Assembly: GCA_946626015.1 (NCBI GenBank)
Contig: CAMOTT010000039.1
Coordinates: 1-13,153 of the forward strand
Length of the DNA: 13,153 bases
Reading direction: 5' to 3'
From: an uncultured Clostridia bacterium
Lineage (GTDB): Bacteria; Bacillota; Clostridia; Oscillospirales; Acutalibacteraceae
Under the pieces are notes generated by a model. It did no database searches and had not been told where the DNA came from. It saw nothing but the letters and a program-made list of their open reading frames with translations. Shown one piece after another: positions 1 to 6,430 of this stretch (position 1 is the first letter of the stretch; the number at the start of each line of letters is the position of its first letter). The position numbers were made by a program, and so were the translations under genes.

Positions 1-1
1 A

Positions 2-643
2 AACACGATCTCCACCAAGCTCTGCAAAAACGAGGATTGGGAGAACAACTGGAAGGCCTATTTTAAACCCATCCCCGTGGGCAAAAAGCTGCTCATCCGC
101 CCCACCTGGGAGGATGAATACGACCCTCAGGGCAGGGTGGTTATGAACCTTGAGCCGGGGCTTGCCTTCGGTACGGGCACCCATCACACAACAAGGCTCT
201 GCCTTGAGGTGCTGGAAAACTACATCACCCCGGAGACCACAGTGCTGGACATCGGCTGCGGCAGCGGCATACTTTCCATCGCGGCTTTGCTTTTGGGAGC
301 CAAAAAGGCGACGGGTGTGGATATAGATAAGCTGGCTGTAAAAACCGCCGAAGAAAACGGCAGAGCCAACAGCATCGACCCGGAAAAGTTCCTTGTTATA
401 AACGGCAACCTTACCGACAAGGTGCAGGGGAAATTCGATGTGGTGGTGGCAAACATAGTCGCGGACGCCATAATAACCCTCAGCGCCCAGGTTCGTCAGT
501 TTATGGCGGAGGGCGGAGTTTTCATAACCTCCGGCATAATAGATATGCGCGAAAAAGAAGTGACTGAGGCTCTGGAAAAAAACGGCTTCCGGCTCACCTC
601 ACGCAAGGAGAGCGGCGGCTGGCTGTGCCTGACGGCTGTTTAA
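2..643 (+). CDS. prmA: Ribosomal protein L11 methyltransferase PrmA (5' end missing)
   Basis: SAM-dependent methyltransferase that methylates lysines and the N-terminus of ribosomal protein L11 in the cytoplasm. The frame is open from base 2, so the gene starts upstream; 213 residues are visible and about 100 N-terminal residues (the L11-binding domain) are missing compared with the usual ~310. An internal GTG at 77 is not the true start, because the residues before it (NEDWENNWKAYFKPIPVGK) are typical PrmA sequence. Numbering from base 2, the fragment shows GLAFGTGTHHTT (about 53-64), the SAM-binding motif I DIGCGSG (about 83-89), the acidic VDID at the end of strand 2, and the NIVAD motif that takes the place of the NPPF motif of other methyltransferases. 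It ends at TAA 641-643. obgE follows after 97 bp. Identity is secure; only the 5' end is unknown. Confidence 0.95.
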   Translation, partial: NTISTKLCKNEDWENNWKAYFKPIPVGKKLLIRPTWEDEYDPQGRVVMNLEPGLAFGTGTHHTTRLCLEVLENYITPETTVLDIGCGSGILSIAALLLGAKKATGVDIDKLAVKTAEENGRANSIDPEKFLVINGNLTDKVQGKFDVVVANIVADAIITLSAQVRQFMAEGGVFITSGIIDMREKEVTEALEKNGFRLTSRKESGGWLCLTAV

Positions 644-712
644 TTCAAACCGCCTGTCAAGCCGCGCATGATGTGTTTGCCAAAGCTTAATTTTTAATGA
701 TCAACATTTGTG

Positions 713-730
713 GCGCGTGAAAAAACGCGC
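713..730 (+). promoter_or_regulatory. GC-rich hairpin abutting the obgE ribosome binding site
   Basis: A perfect 6-bp inverted repeat GCGCGT (713-718) and ACGCGC (725-730) with a 6-nt A-rich loop lies 10 nt before the obgE ATG. The Shine-Dalgarno-like GGAG (731-734) begins directly after the stem, so folding could limit ribosome access. No U-tract follows, so it is not a standard terminator. A regulatory role is inference. Confidence 0.4.
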
Positions 731-740
731 GGAGTAGTTT

Positions 741-2012
741 ATGTTTGTAGATATTGCTAAAATCAAGATAAAGGCGGGGGACGGCGGCAACGGAGCCGTT
801 GCCTTCCACAGAGAAAAATATATAGCCTCCGGCGGCCCAAACGGCGGCGACGGCGGCAGGGGCGGCAACATCGTTTTTGTTGTTGACGACAACCTTGCCA
901 CTCTTTCGGATTTCCGTTACAAACGCAAATACAAGGCTGAAAACGGCAAAAACGGAGAGGCCGGCAGACGCTCGGGCAAAAGCGCGGAGGATTTTATCAT
1001 CCGCGTGCCCAGGGGCACGATCATCCGCGAGGTGGAGAGCGGCGTGGTCATGGCGGATATGTCTGACACAGAGCGCTTTGTTGCCGCAAAGGGCGGCAAG
1101 GGCGGCTGGGGCAACGCGCACTTCGCCACACCCACAAGGCAGACCCCCCGGTTTGCCAAGGACGGCACCCCCGGGGAGGAATGGGAGGTGAGCCTTGAGC
1201 TCAAACTCCTTGCGGACGTGGGGCTTATCGGCTTCCCCAACGTGGGCAAGTCCACCCTTGTTTCCGTTGTCAGCGAGGCTAAACCCATCATCGCGGACTA
1301 CCATTTCACCACCCTTACGCCGGTTTTGGGCGTTGTATATATGGGCGAGGGGAATTCCTTTGTTATGGCGGATATCCCCGGGCTTATCGAAGGCGCCAGC
1401 GAGGGCATAGGCTTAGGCCATGAGTTCCTTCGCCACGTGGAGCGCTGCCGTATGCTGGTGCATATTCTTGACGCGGCAGGCAGCGAGGGCAGGAACCCCA
1501 TAGATGATTTTGAGAAGATAAATTCCGAGCTTGAAAAGTTCAACCCTGAGCTTGCAAAGGCGCCCCAACTTGTGGTCGCCAACAAAATAGACCTTGCCTC
1601 CGACGAACAGCTTGAAGAGCTTAAGAATTATATCGAGGGCAAAGGGTATAAATTTATGACCATGTGCGCCCCCATCCTGATGGGCACCCAGGAGGTCGTA
1701 AACGAGATATGGTCAATGCTTTCGGAGCTTCCGCCCATCACAAGATACCAGGCGGAGGAGATACCCGTTGAGCTGTTCGAGAAGAAAAAGGACAGCGGTT
1801 TCACAATAAGAGTTGAGGACGGAGTTTATTTTGTTGAGGCGGAATGGCTGCTGAAGATACTCCAGCGCACGGATCTGGACGACTACGAATCTTTGCAGTA
1901 TTTTCAGCGCGTCCTTCAATCCAGCGGCATAATAAAAGCCCTTGAGGAAAAGGGCATTGAGGAAGGGGACACGGTTTCGATATATGACCTTGAATTCGAT
2001 TTCGTCACATAA
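741..2012 (+). CDS. obgE: Obg-family GTPase ObgE/CgtA
   Basis: Essential GTPase that binds the 50S subunit late in assembly and links ribosome maturation to stress signalling and cell cycle. The 423 residues contain all three domains. The glycine-rich Obg fold covers about 1-158, with GDGG and GGPNGGDGG repeats. The G domain has Walker A GFPNVGKS (164-171), switch II DIPG (211-214) and NKID (281-284). A C-terminal OCT domain covers roughly 340-423 (EIPVELFEKKKDSGFTIRVE onward) and is present in many Firmicutes Obg proteins. The start MFVDIAKIKIKAGDGGNGA is the standard family N-terminus, with GGAG 6 nt upstream of ATG. Its 3' end overlaps mrnC by 29 bp. In many bacteria obg follows rpmA; here it follows prmA, so another ribosome gene takes that place. 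Length and motifs are complete. Confidence 0.97.
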   Translation: MFVDIAKIKIKAGDGGNGAVAFHREKYIASGGPNGGDGGRGGNIVFVVDDNLATLSDFRYKRKYKAENGKNGEAGRRSGKSAEDFIIRVPRGTIIREVESGVVMADMSDTERFVAAKGGKGGWGNAHFATPTRQTPRFAKDGTPGEEWEVSLELKLLADVGLIGFPNVGKSTLVSVVSEAKPIIADYHFTTLTPVLGVVYMGEGNSFVMADIPGLIEGASEGIGLGHEFLRHVERCRMLVHILDAAGSEGRNPIDDFEKINSELEKFNPELAKAPQLVVANKIDLASDEQLEELKNYIEGKGYKFMTMCAPILMGTQEVVNEIWSMLSELPPITRYQAEEIPVELFEKKKDSGFTIRVEDGVYFVEAEWLLKILQRTDLDDYESLQYFQRVLQSSGIIKALEEKGIEEGDTVSIYDLEFDFVT

Positions 2013-2406
2013 CGGAGAAACAAACCCAAAGCTTCTCAGCCCGCTTACTCTGGCATTTATCGGAGATTCGGTTTTTGACCTGATGATGAGGGAATACTAT
2101 GTAAAACAGGCGAACCGTCCGGTGAAGGCGCTGCATTCCCTTGCGGCAAAACAGGTCTGCGCCAACGCCCAGTCCCGGGCTGCGGAGCTGGTGCTCCCCA
2201 TGCTTACGGAAGAGGAGCAGGCGGTTTTCCGCAGAGGAAGGAACGCCCACACATCCCACACGCCCAAAAGCTCCACGGAGCAGGATTACCACAAGGCCAC
2301 AGGTCTGGAGGCTCTGTTCGGGTTCCTGTACCTTAACGGGCAGGCGGAAAGGATAGCCGAACTGTTTAATGTAATTGTGGATGCCATTGGGGGGCAGGAG
2401 GAGTAA
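1984..2406 (+). CDS. mrnC: Mini-ribonuclease III (MrnC)
   Basis: Dimeric RNase III-like nuclease without a dsRNA-binding domain; in Bacillus subtilis it matures 23S rRNA. The 140 residues match the usual size. The catalytic signature LAFIGDSVFD (23-32, with Asp28) and GLEALFGFLYL (107-117, with Glu109) carry the two acidic sites expected for metal-dependent cleavage. The conserved FRRGRNA-H segment (82-89) is also present. I chose ATG 1984, which overlaps obgE by 29 bp. The nearest purine-rich site (GGAAGGGG, ending 1968) is 15 nt away, longer than usual, so the TTG at 1942 (14 residues longer) or the TTG at 1990 cannot be excluded; the extra N-terminus from 1942 only re-reads obgE coding sequence. 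The stop codon shares one base with the next ATG, indicating translational coupling. Confidence 0.9.
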   Translation: MTLNSISSHNGETNPKLLSPLTLAFIGDSVFDLMMREYYVKQANRPVKALHSLAAKQVCANAQSRAAELVLPMLTEEEQAVFRRGRNAHTSHTPKSSTEQDYHKATGLEALFGFLYLNGQAERIAELFNVIVDAIGGQEE

Positions 2407-3281
2407 TGGGAAACAAAATCAAAAAACCTGTAAACAAAAAATTTATCAAGGATTTTTTGATCGACAATCTGTTCTGGCTTGCCGGGACAGCGTTGTATTC
2501 CTGCGGCGTGATAATGTTTGCCCTGCCCAACAGAATAGCTCAGAGCGGAATGTCGGGCATTGCAATCATTATCAACTATCTTCTCCACACACCTGTCGGT
2601 TTGACCAATTTTGTGCTTAACATCCCCCTGCTGATATTTGCGTGGATCTTTCTGGGCAGGAGCTTTGTTTCCCGCACCCTTTGGGTGACGGGTATGCTTT
2701 CGGTGATGCTGGATCTGTTCAGCGGCATACTTCCGAAATACGAGGGGGACAGGCTTCTTGCGGCTTTGTTCTGCGGAGCCCTTTCCGGCGCGGGTCTTTC
2801 GCTTGTGCTCAAAAGGGGAGCCACCACCGGGGGCACGGATATCATAGCAAGACTCGTCCGAAAAAGATTTCCCAGGGTGCCCATGGGCAGCGTGATTTTT
2901 GCCGCGGACGCGGTGGTGATAATCCTTGCGGCGGTGGTTTTCCGCAACGTGGAGAGCGCCCTTTACGCCGCCATAGTCATCTTTACCTGCACAAGGGTCA
3001 TCGACTACGTGCTTTACGGCATGGGCGGCGGCAAAATGCTGATGGTCTTTACCGACCGGGCGGAGGAGATCACCGAAAAGATCACCTCAAACTATCCCAG
3101 GGGAGTTTCCGTTCTGCCGGCCAAGGGCGGCTACACCGGGGAGGAGAAAAATATGCTCCTCTGCGTGGTGCACAACAACGAGGTTTCAAGGATAATGAAG
3201 CTGATAGAACAGACAGACCCGGGCAACTTTACAATAATAACCCGCGCCTCCGAGGTTCTGGGCAAAGGCTTCTCGGAGTAG
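2406..3281 (+). CDS. YitT family integral membrane protein
   Basis: Polytopic inner membrane protein of the YitT (DUF161/DUF2179) family, with no established transport substrate. The 291 residues show about six hydrophobic segments (near 22-40, 48-62, 66-84, 92-109, 117-135, 162-179 and 186-204, some close together). The family hallmark RGATTGGTDI lies at 137-146. A soluble C-terminal DUF2179 domain covers about 210-288, with GVSVLPAKGGYTG near 233-245; it resembles small ligand-binding regulatory domains. The start is well supported: AGGAGG at 2396-2401 lies 4 nt before ATG 2406, whose A is the last base of the mrnC stop. Coupling to mrnC is physical; a functional link is not evident. yebC follows after 55 bp. 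Confidence 0.9.
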   Translation: MGNKIKKPVNKKFIKDFLIDNLFWLAGTALYSCGVIMFALPNRIAQSGMSGIAIIINYLLHTPVGLTNFVLNIPLLIFAWIFLGRSFVSRTLWVTGMLSVMLDLFSGILPKYEGDRLLAALFCGALSGAGLSLVLKRGATTGGTDIIARLVRKRFPRVPMGSVIFAADAVVIILAAVVFRNVESALYAAIVIFTCTRVIDYVLYGMGGGKMLMVFTDRAEEITEKITSNYPRGVSVLPAKGGYTGEEKNMLLCVVHNNEVSRIMKLIEQTDPGNFTIITRASEVLGKGFSE

Positions 3282-3336
3282 CAGGTTCAAATAGCATATA
3301 AACAAATTCAAATAAAAACAGAAGCGAGGTTTATTT

Positions 3337-4080
3337 ATGTCAGGACATTCAAAATGGAGCACCATCAAGCGTAAAAAGGAAAAGACGGACAATCAGCGCG
3401 CCAAGGTCTTTACGAAGATCGGCCGCGAGATCGCTGTGGCGGTCAAATCCGGCGGACCGGATCCCACGGTCAACTCCAAGCTCAAGGACGTTATCGCCAA
3501 GGCAAAGTCAAACAACGTGCCCAACGACAATATTGAGCGCATAATCAAAAAAGCCGCCGGCGAAGGCAGCGCCGACAACTATGAGGAGATCGTCTATGAG
3601 GGTTACGGCCCTTCGGGCATTGCGGTCATAGTCGAGACCCTTACCGACAACCGCAACCGTACCGCGGCGGAAATGCGCCACTACTTTGACAAATACGGCG
3701 GAAATATGGGCACGTCAGGCTGCGTTTCCTTTATGTTCAGCCGCCAGGGCGTTATAGCCATCGAGCAGGAGGGCATTGAGGAGGAGACCCTTATGGACGC
3801 CGCCCTTGAGGCAGGCGCTGTGGATTTCCTTATGGATGACGGTATCTATGACGTGCGCACCGAGCCCAATGATCTGGGCAAGGTTCGTGACGCTCTTGAG
3901 GCGAAGGGCTACAAATTCCTTTCTGCCGAGGTTGAATACATCCCCTCCACCTACACTGAGCTTACAAATGAAGATGATATAAAGAACATGGGCAAAATGC
4001 TTGAGATGTTTGAGGACAACGACGACGTTCAGGCTGTCTGGCACAACTGGGAGAATTCAGACGCCTACGATCTGCTGTGA
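3337..4080 (+). CDS. YebC/PmpR/TACO1 family protein
   Basis: Three-domain cytoplasmic protein of 247 residues, the normal family length. It starts with the diagnostic MSGHSKWSTIKRKK and has the conserved stretch of basic and small residues around KAKSNNVPNDNIERIIKKA. The middle segment YEGYGPSGIAVIVE and TDNRNRTAAEMRH is also characteristic. Family members have been described as DNA-binding transcriptional regulators (PmpR, YebC) and, for TACO1-type members, as factors that help translation of difficult mRNAs. Sequence alone does not decide which applies; the neighbouring ribosome genes (prmA, obgE, mrnC) make a translation role reasonable, as inference. GAGG sits about 8 nt before ATG. The stop lies 17 bp from the end of the convergent lipoprotein gene. 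Confidence 0.95.
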   Translation: MSGHSKWSTIKRKKEKTDNQRAKVFTKIGREIAVAVKSGGPDPTVNSKLKDVIAKAKSNNVPNDNIERIIKKAAGEGSADNYEEIVYEGYGPSGIAVIVETLTDNRNRTAAEMRHYFDKYGGNMGTSGCVSFMFSRQGVIAIEQEGIEEETLMDAALEAGAVDFLMDDGIYDVRTEPNDLGKVRDALEAKGYKFLSAEVEYIPSTYTELTNEDDIKNMGKMLEMFEDNDDVQAVWHNWENSDAYDLL

Positions 4081-4097
4081 TTTCCGGACAGATCAGG

Positions 4098-4541
4098 TCA
4101 GCCCACAGGCTTGTACATAATTATCCTGATTTCAAAATTGTCTTCCTTTTCGGTGGGGTCATAAGTTATCCTCACCGAATGGGAGTCTCCTGATCTGTGC
4201 TCAAGGCAGTAGCTGTCGCCCTCATATTTCGGCGGAGTCCACTCCTCGGGCAGGTTCAGGCTCTGAGCGTAAGCGAGCACGTCCTCCTGCCCTGCAAAGC
4301 TGTACTTTACGTACATGGTCTCCCTGCCGGCGGAGGAGAGGGAGCGGACGGCGTAAACGGTGCCGGAGCCCTTGTATTCCGGGATGATGCTCCAAATATT
4401 TGAGAGTATCTGATCGCTGCTTTTCGTGGTGGTCTCCCGAACAACGGTCACCCTTTGCGGCGGAGCCTTTTTAACCTCCCTGCCGCAGGCGCACAGAGCG
4501 GAGCAGAGGCAGACGAGAAAGATCAGCGCGGTTTTTTTCAC
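4098..4541 (-). CDS. Small predicted lipoprotein of unknown function
   Basis: Minus-strand gene of 147 residues. The N-terminus (M)KKTALIFLVCLCSALCAC has two lysines, a hydrophobic core and a lipobox-like LCAC with Cys19 as the likely lipidated residue; Cys at the -2 position is not ideal. Next comes a basic and threonine-rich linker (about 20-42), then a folded domain with no motif I recognise and a high share of charged and aromatic residues. I chose GTG 4541 because it places KK directly after the start, with AAAGG at 4554-4558 upstream (spacing about 12 nt, rather long). The frame stays open to a TTG at 4565. It is divergent from the FHA operon and convergent with yebC, with its own promoter at 4643-4651. 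It is probably anchored on the outer face of the cell membrane. Confidence 0.75.
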   Translation of the reverse strand: MKKTALIFLVCLCSALCACGREVKKAPPQRVTVVRETTTKSSDQILSNIWSIIPEYKGSGTVYAVRSLSSAGRETMYVKYSFAGQEDVLAYAQSLNLPEEWTPPKYEGDSYCLEHRSGDSHSVRITYDPTEKEDNFEIRIIMYKPVG

Positions 4542-4570
4542 ACTATCACCAAGCCTTTCGGGCAAAAGCA

Positions 4571-4610
4571 GTTGATTTAAAAATCACCGTTTGGGGTTTG
4601 TTAAATCAAC
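4571..4610. repeat. Operator-like inverted repeat cluster in divergent intergenic region
   Basis: GTTGATTTAA (4571-4580) and TTAAATCAAC (4601-4610) form a perfect 10-bp inverted repeat with a 20-bp spacer. AAATCACC (4581-4588) makes a second, tighter near-palindrome with GTTGATTT (4571-4578), 7 of 8 positions over a 2-bp gap. Three copies of one half-site are therefore present. They lie downstream of the minus-strand promoter, in the leader of the lipoprotein gene, and about 70-110 bp before the FHA start. Either a regulator binding site or an RNA hairpin in the leader is possible; that is inference. Confidence 0.5.
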
Positions 4611-4627
4611 GGTTTTTCGGAATTTAT

Positions 4628-4657
4628 TTGACGTCTGTTTTAATTATACCACATACC
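4628..4657 (+). promoter_or_regulatory. Possible promoter for the FHA-M16-proBA operon
   Basis: TTGACG at 4628-4633 is a good -35 match (5 of 6). The best -10 at 18-bp spacing is CATACC (4652-4657), only 3 of 6. It overlaps the minus-strand promoter, so the two may compete. A promoter somewhere in 4566-4679 is expected, since the operon is divergent from its neighbour; this exact assignment is weak. Confidence 0.3.
4643..4651 (-). promoter_or_regulatory. Extended -10 promoter for the lipoprotein gene
   Basis: Read on the minus strand, TGGTATAAT is a consensus -10 with the extended TGn element. The -35 region (TTTCCC or TTCCCG, 16-17 nt upstream) is poor, which extended -10 promoters tolerate. 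Transcription would start near 4636, giving a leader of about 95 nt that contains the inverted repeats. Confidence 0.65.
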
Positions 4658-4679
4658 GCAGAGCCGGGAAAGGGATAAA

Positions 4680-5132
4680 ATGAGTAGTTTTCTTTTGACC
4701 ATATCCAGATATTGGCTGTCTCTCCTCGGATTGACGGTCCTTGTTCCCTGCGTCATTTCTTTGCTCAGACAAAAGCTCCCGGCGCCCCCCGAAGCCTGTT
4801 TGATAAACACCGCCAACGGGGATAAAATAGACCTTATCTATTGGGAAAACTCAATAGGCAGAAACGCATCAAACGACATCGTTCTTAATTATAACACCAT
4901 ATCCCGTTACCACGGAGTCATAAGCCGCAGACGGGACGGCTGGTACGTCACCGACACAGGCTCCAGCGTGGGCGTGTTCGTCAACGGCGAGCAGATCAAA
5001 AAAACCTGTCAGATATTCCATGGGGATAAAATAACCTTCGGCGGAGCGGCTATGGTTTTTGAGACAGAAGAGGGCCGCCAAAACGACATCCGGTTTTCAA
5101 AAAATGATCTGAAAGGGCAGGGACAATATTGA
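4680..5132 (+). CDS. Membrane-anchored FHA domain protein
   Basis: Protein of 150 residues: one N-terminal transmembrane helix (about 12-29) and a cytoplasmic or juxtamembrane forkhead-associated domain (about 38-128). The phosphothreonine-binding positions are present: SIGR (58-61), SRYH (75-78, including the conserved Ser, Arg and His) and VNG (101-103, with Asn102). FHA domains bind phosphothreonine peptides, so a Ser/Thr kinase is the usual partner; none is in this window. ATG 4680 has AAAGGG about 6 nt upstream. The stop TGA shares a base with the ATG of the M16 peptidase gene, so the two are probably translated together. In other Firmicutes similar short FHA proteins occur near FtsW/PBP genes (from memory), but that context is absent here. 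The function of the pair is not known. Confidence 0.9.
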   Translation: MSSFLLTISRYWLSLLGLTVLVPCVISLLRQKLPAPPEACLINTANGDKIDLIYWENSIGRNASNDIVLNYNTISRYHGVISRRRDGWYVTDTGSSVGVFVNGEQIKKTCQIFHGDKITFGGAAMVFETEEGRQNDIRFSKNDLKGQGQY

Positions 5133-6397
5133 TGGAAAAAATTACGCTGCCCAACGGCCTGCGCATCCTGCTTGACAAGGAGGAGCGCGCCAGGAGCTGC
5201 ACCATAAGCATCTGCATCGGCAGCGGCTCCGGGTATGAGACGGACACTGTTCCGGGCATTTCGCATGTTATAGAGCATATGCTTTTTAAGCGCACGGCCG
5301 GCAGAACGGCCTTTGATATCTCAAAGGAGATGGACGCCATAGGCGGCGTGCTTAACGCCTACACCACAAAGGAGTACACCAGCATATATGCCAGAACCCT
5401 TACCGAGCACACGGATAAGGCCATGGATATCATGGGCGATATGCTCTGCAACTCCAAATTTGACGAAAAGGATATTGAGCTGGAAAAGGGCGTTATCAAG
5501 GAAGAAATAGCCATGTATGAGGACAGCGCAGAGGATCTGTGCTTTGACAAATTCTACGAAAGCGTCTGGAGCGAAAGCGAGCTGGGAGGCAACATCCTTG
5601 GCACCAGGGAGAGCGTGTCCTCCGTCACAAGAGAGGCTTTGCTGGACAGGCTCGGCAAAATGTATGTGCCGGAGCGTATGACCATAGCCTTTTGCGGAAA
5701 CTTTGACAGGGATTCCGTGGCGGCGCAGTGCGAAAAATTCTTCGGATCCCGGGCAAACACCGGCAATCCAATGACCGTTTCCACTGCGGAGTACGTTAAG
5801 TCACAGGTGTTTGTACCCAAGGACTTTGAGCAAAATCAGCTCATCATCGGTATGCCGGGCATAGTCAGAGAGGATGACCGCTATTACGCCTTGAGTCTTG
5901 CGGTAAGCCTGCTGGGCGGCGCAAGCTCGTCGAGGCTGTTCCAGCGTATCCGCGAGGAGCTGGGTCTGGTTTATTCCGTGGACGCCTTCAACGCCAGCTA
6001 CACCGGCGCCGGTGTGGTGGGTGTCTCCATGGGTCTTGCCCCGGCAGCGGAGCAAAAAGCCCTTGAGGAGGCTCTCCGCATAATAAAGGAGTTCCCGGAT
6101 ACCGTTACTCAGGAGGAGCTTTCCCGGGCGGCGGAGCAGTCCGTGGCTTCGGTGGTCATGGGGATGGAGTCCATGGCGTCAAGATCCTCCGGGATGGCTC
6201 GCAACGAGCTTTTGTACAACCGAATAGAGTCCGAGGATGAGATCATCGGCAGAATAAGGAGTGTCACCCTTGAGGAGCTTAAAAAAGTCTCAGGCGGGAT
6301 ATTTGATCTGAACAGGCTTACCATATGCGCGGTGGGCAAGGGCAAAAGCGCCCTGGACTACCGCAAAACGGTTGACGATATTTTAAGCAGAATGTGA
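5132..6397 (+). CDS. M16 family zinc metallopeptidase (pitrilysin/MPP type)
   Basis: Protein of 421 residues, the normal size for single-chain M16B peptidases. The inverted zinc motif HVIEH (45-49) and the downstream glutamate in VIKEEIAMYED (Glu124/Glu125) give a full active site: two His ligands, catalytic Glu48 and the third Glu ligand. The first half domain covers about 1-200. The second, inactive half domain includes SSRLFQRIREELGLVYSV, a conserved C-domain stretch. There is no signal peptide, so it is probably cytoplasmic; related Bacillus proteins (YmxG/MlpA) process or degrade peptides. ATG 5132 overlaps the FHA stop by one base; a TTG at 5129 is in frame but less likely. AAAGGGCAGGGA upstream serves as ribosome binding site. 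proB starts 33 bp after its stop. Confidence 0.93.
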   Translation: MEKITLPNGLRILLDKEERARSCTISICIGSGSGYETDTVPGISHVIEHMLFKRTAGRTAFDISKEMDAIGGVLNAYTTKEYTSIYARTLTEHTDKAMDIMGDMLCNSKFDEKDIELEKGVIKEEIAMYEDSAEDLCFDKFYESVWSESELGGNILGTRESVSSVTREALLDRLGKMYVPERMTIAFCGNFDRDSVAAQCEKFFGSRANTGNPMTVSTAEYVKSQVFVPKDFEQNQLIIGMPGIVREDDRYYALSLAVSLLGGASSSRLFQRIREELGLVYSVDAFNASYTGAGVVGVSMGLAPAAEQKALEEALRIIKEFPDTVTQEELSRAAEQSVASVVMGMESMASRSSGMARNELLYNRIESEDEIIGRIRSVTLEELKKVSGGIFDLNRLTICAVGKGKSALDYRKTVDDILSRM

Positions 6398-6406
6398 TCT
6401 GTCACA
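6393..6406. repeat. TGTGA-N4-TCACA palindrome at the M16 stop / proB leader
   Basis: TGTGA (6393-6397) and TCACA (6402-6406) are perfect inverted arms around TCTG. The site covers the M16 stop codon and ends 24 bp before the proB start. The arms equal those of Crp-type sites, but the spacer is 4 bp instead of 6. No promoter with a good -10 was found beside it, so this may be chance. Confidence 0.25.
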
Positions 6407-6430
6407 GAATATTTGTTGGGGAGAAAAAAC

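Noticed and set aside
687..1304. Long open frame of about 205 codons on the minus strand, opposite obgE
   Set aside because: It lies fully opposite conserved obgE codons, is Ala/Gly/Val-rich as expected from GC-biased antisense frames, and has no recognisable domain.
2642..3301. Second open frame of about 219 codons on the plus strand within the YitT gene
   Set aside because: Its translation is rich in Arg, Gly and His without structure, while the overlapping YitT frame has membrane helices, family motifs and a good ribosome binding site.
3297..3302. TATAAA before yebC as a possible separate promoter
   Set aside because: No -35-like sequence at 15-19 bp upstream (the region reads CGGAGT), so an internal promoter is not supported by sequence.
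6372..6377. TTGACG near the end of the M16 gene as a -35 for proB
   Set aside because: The hexamer at 17-bp spacing (TGATCT) matches the -10 consensus at only two positions.
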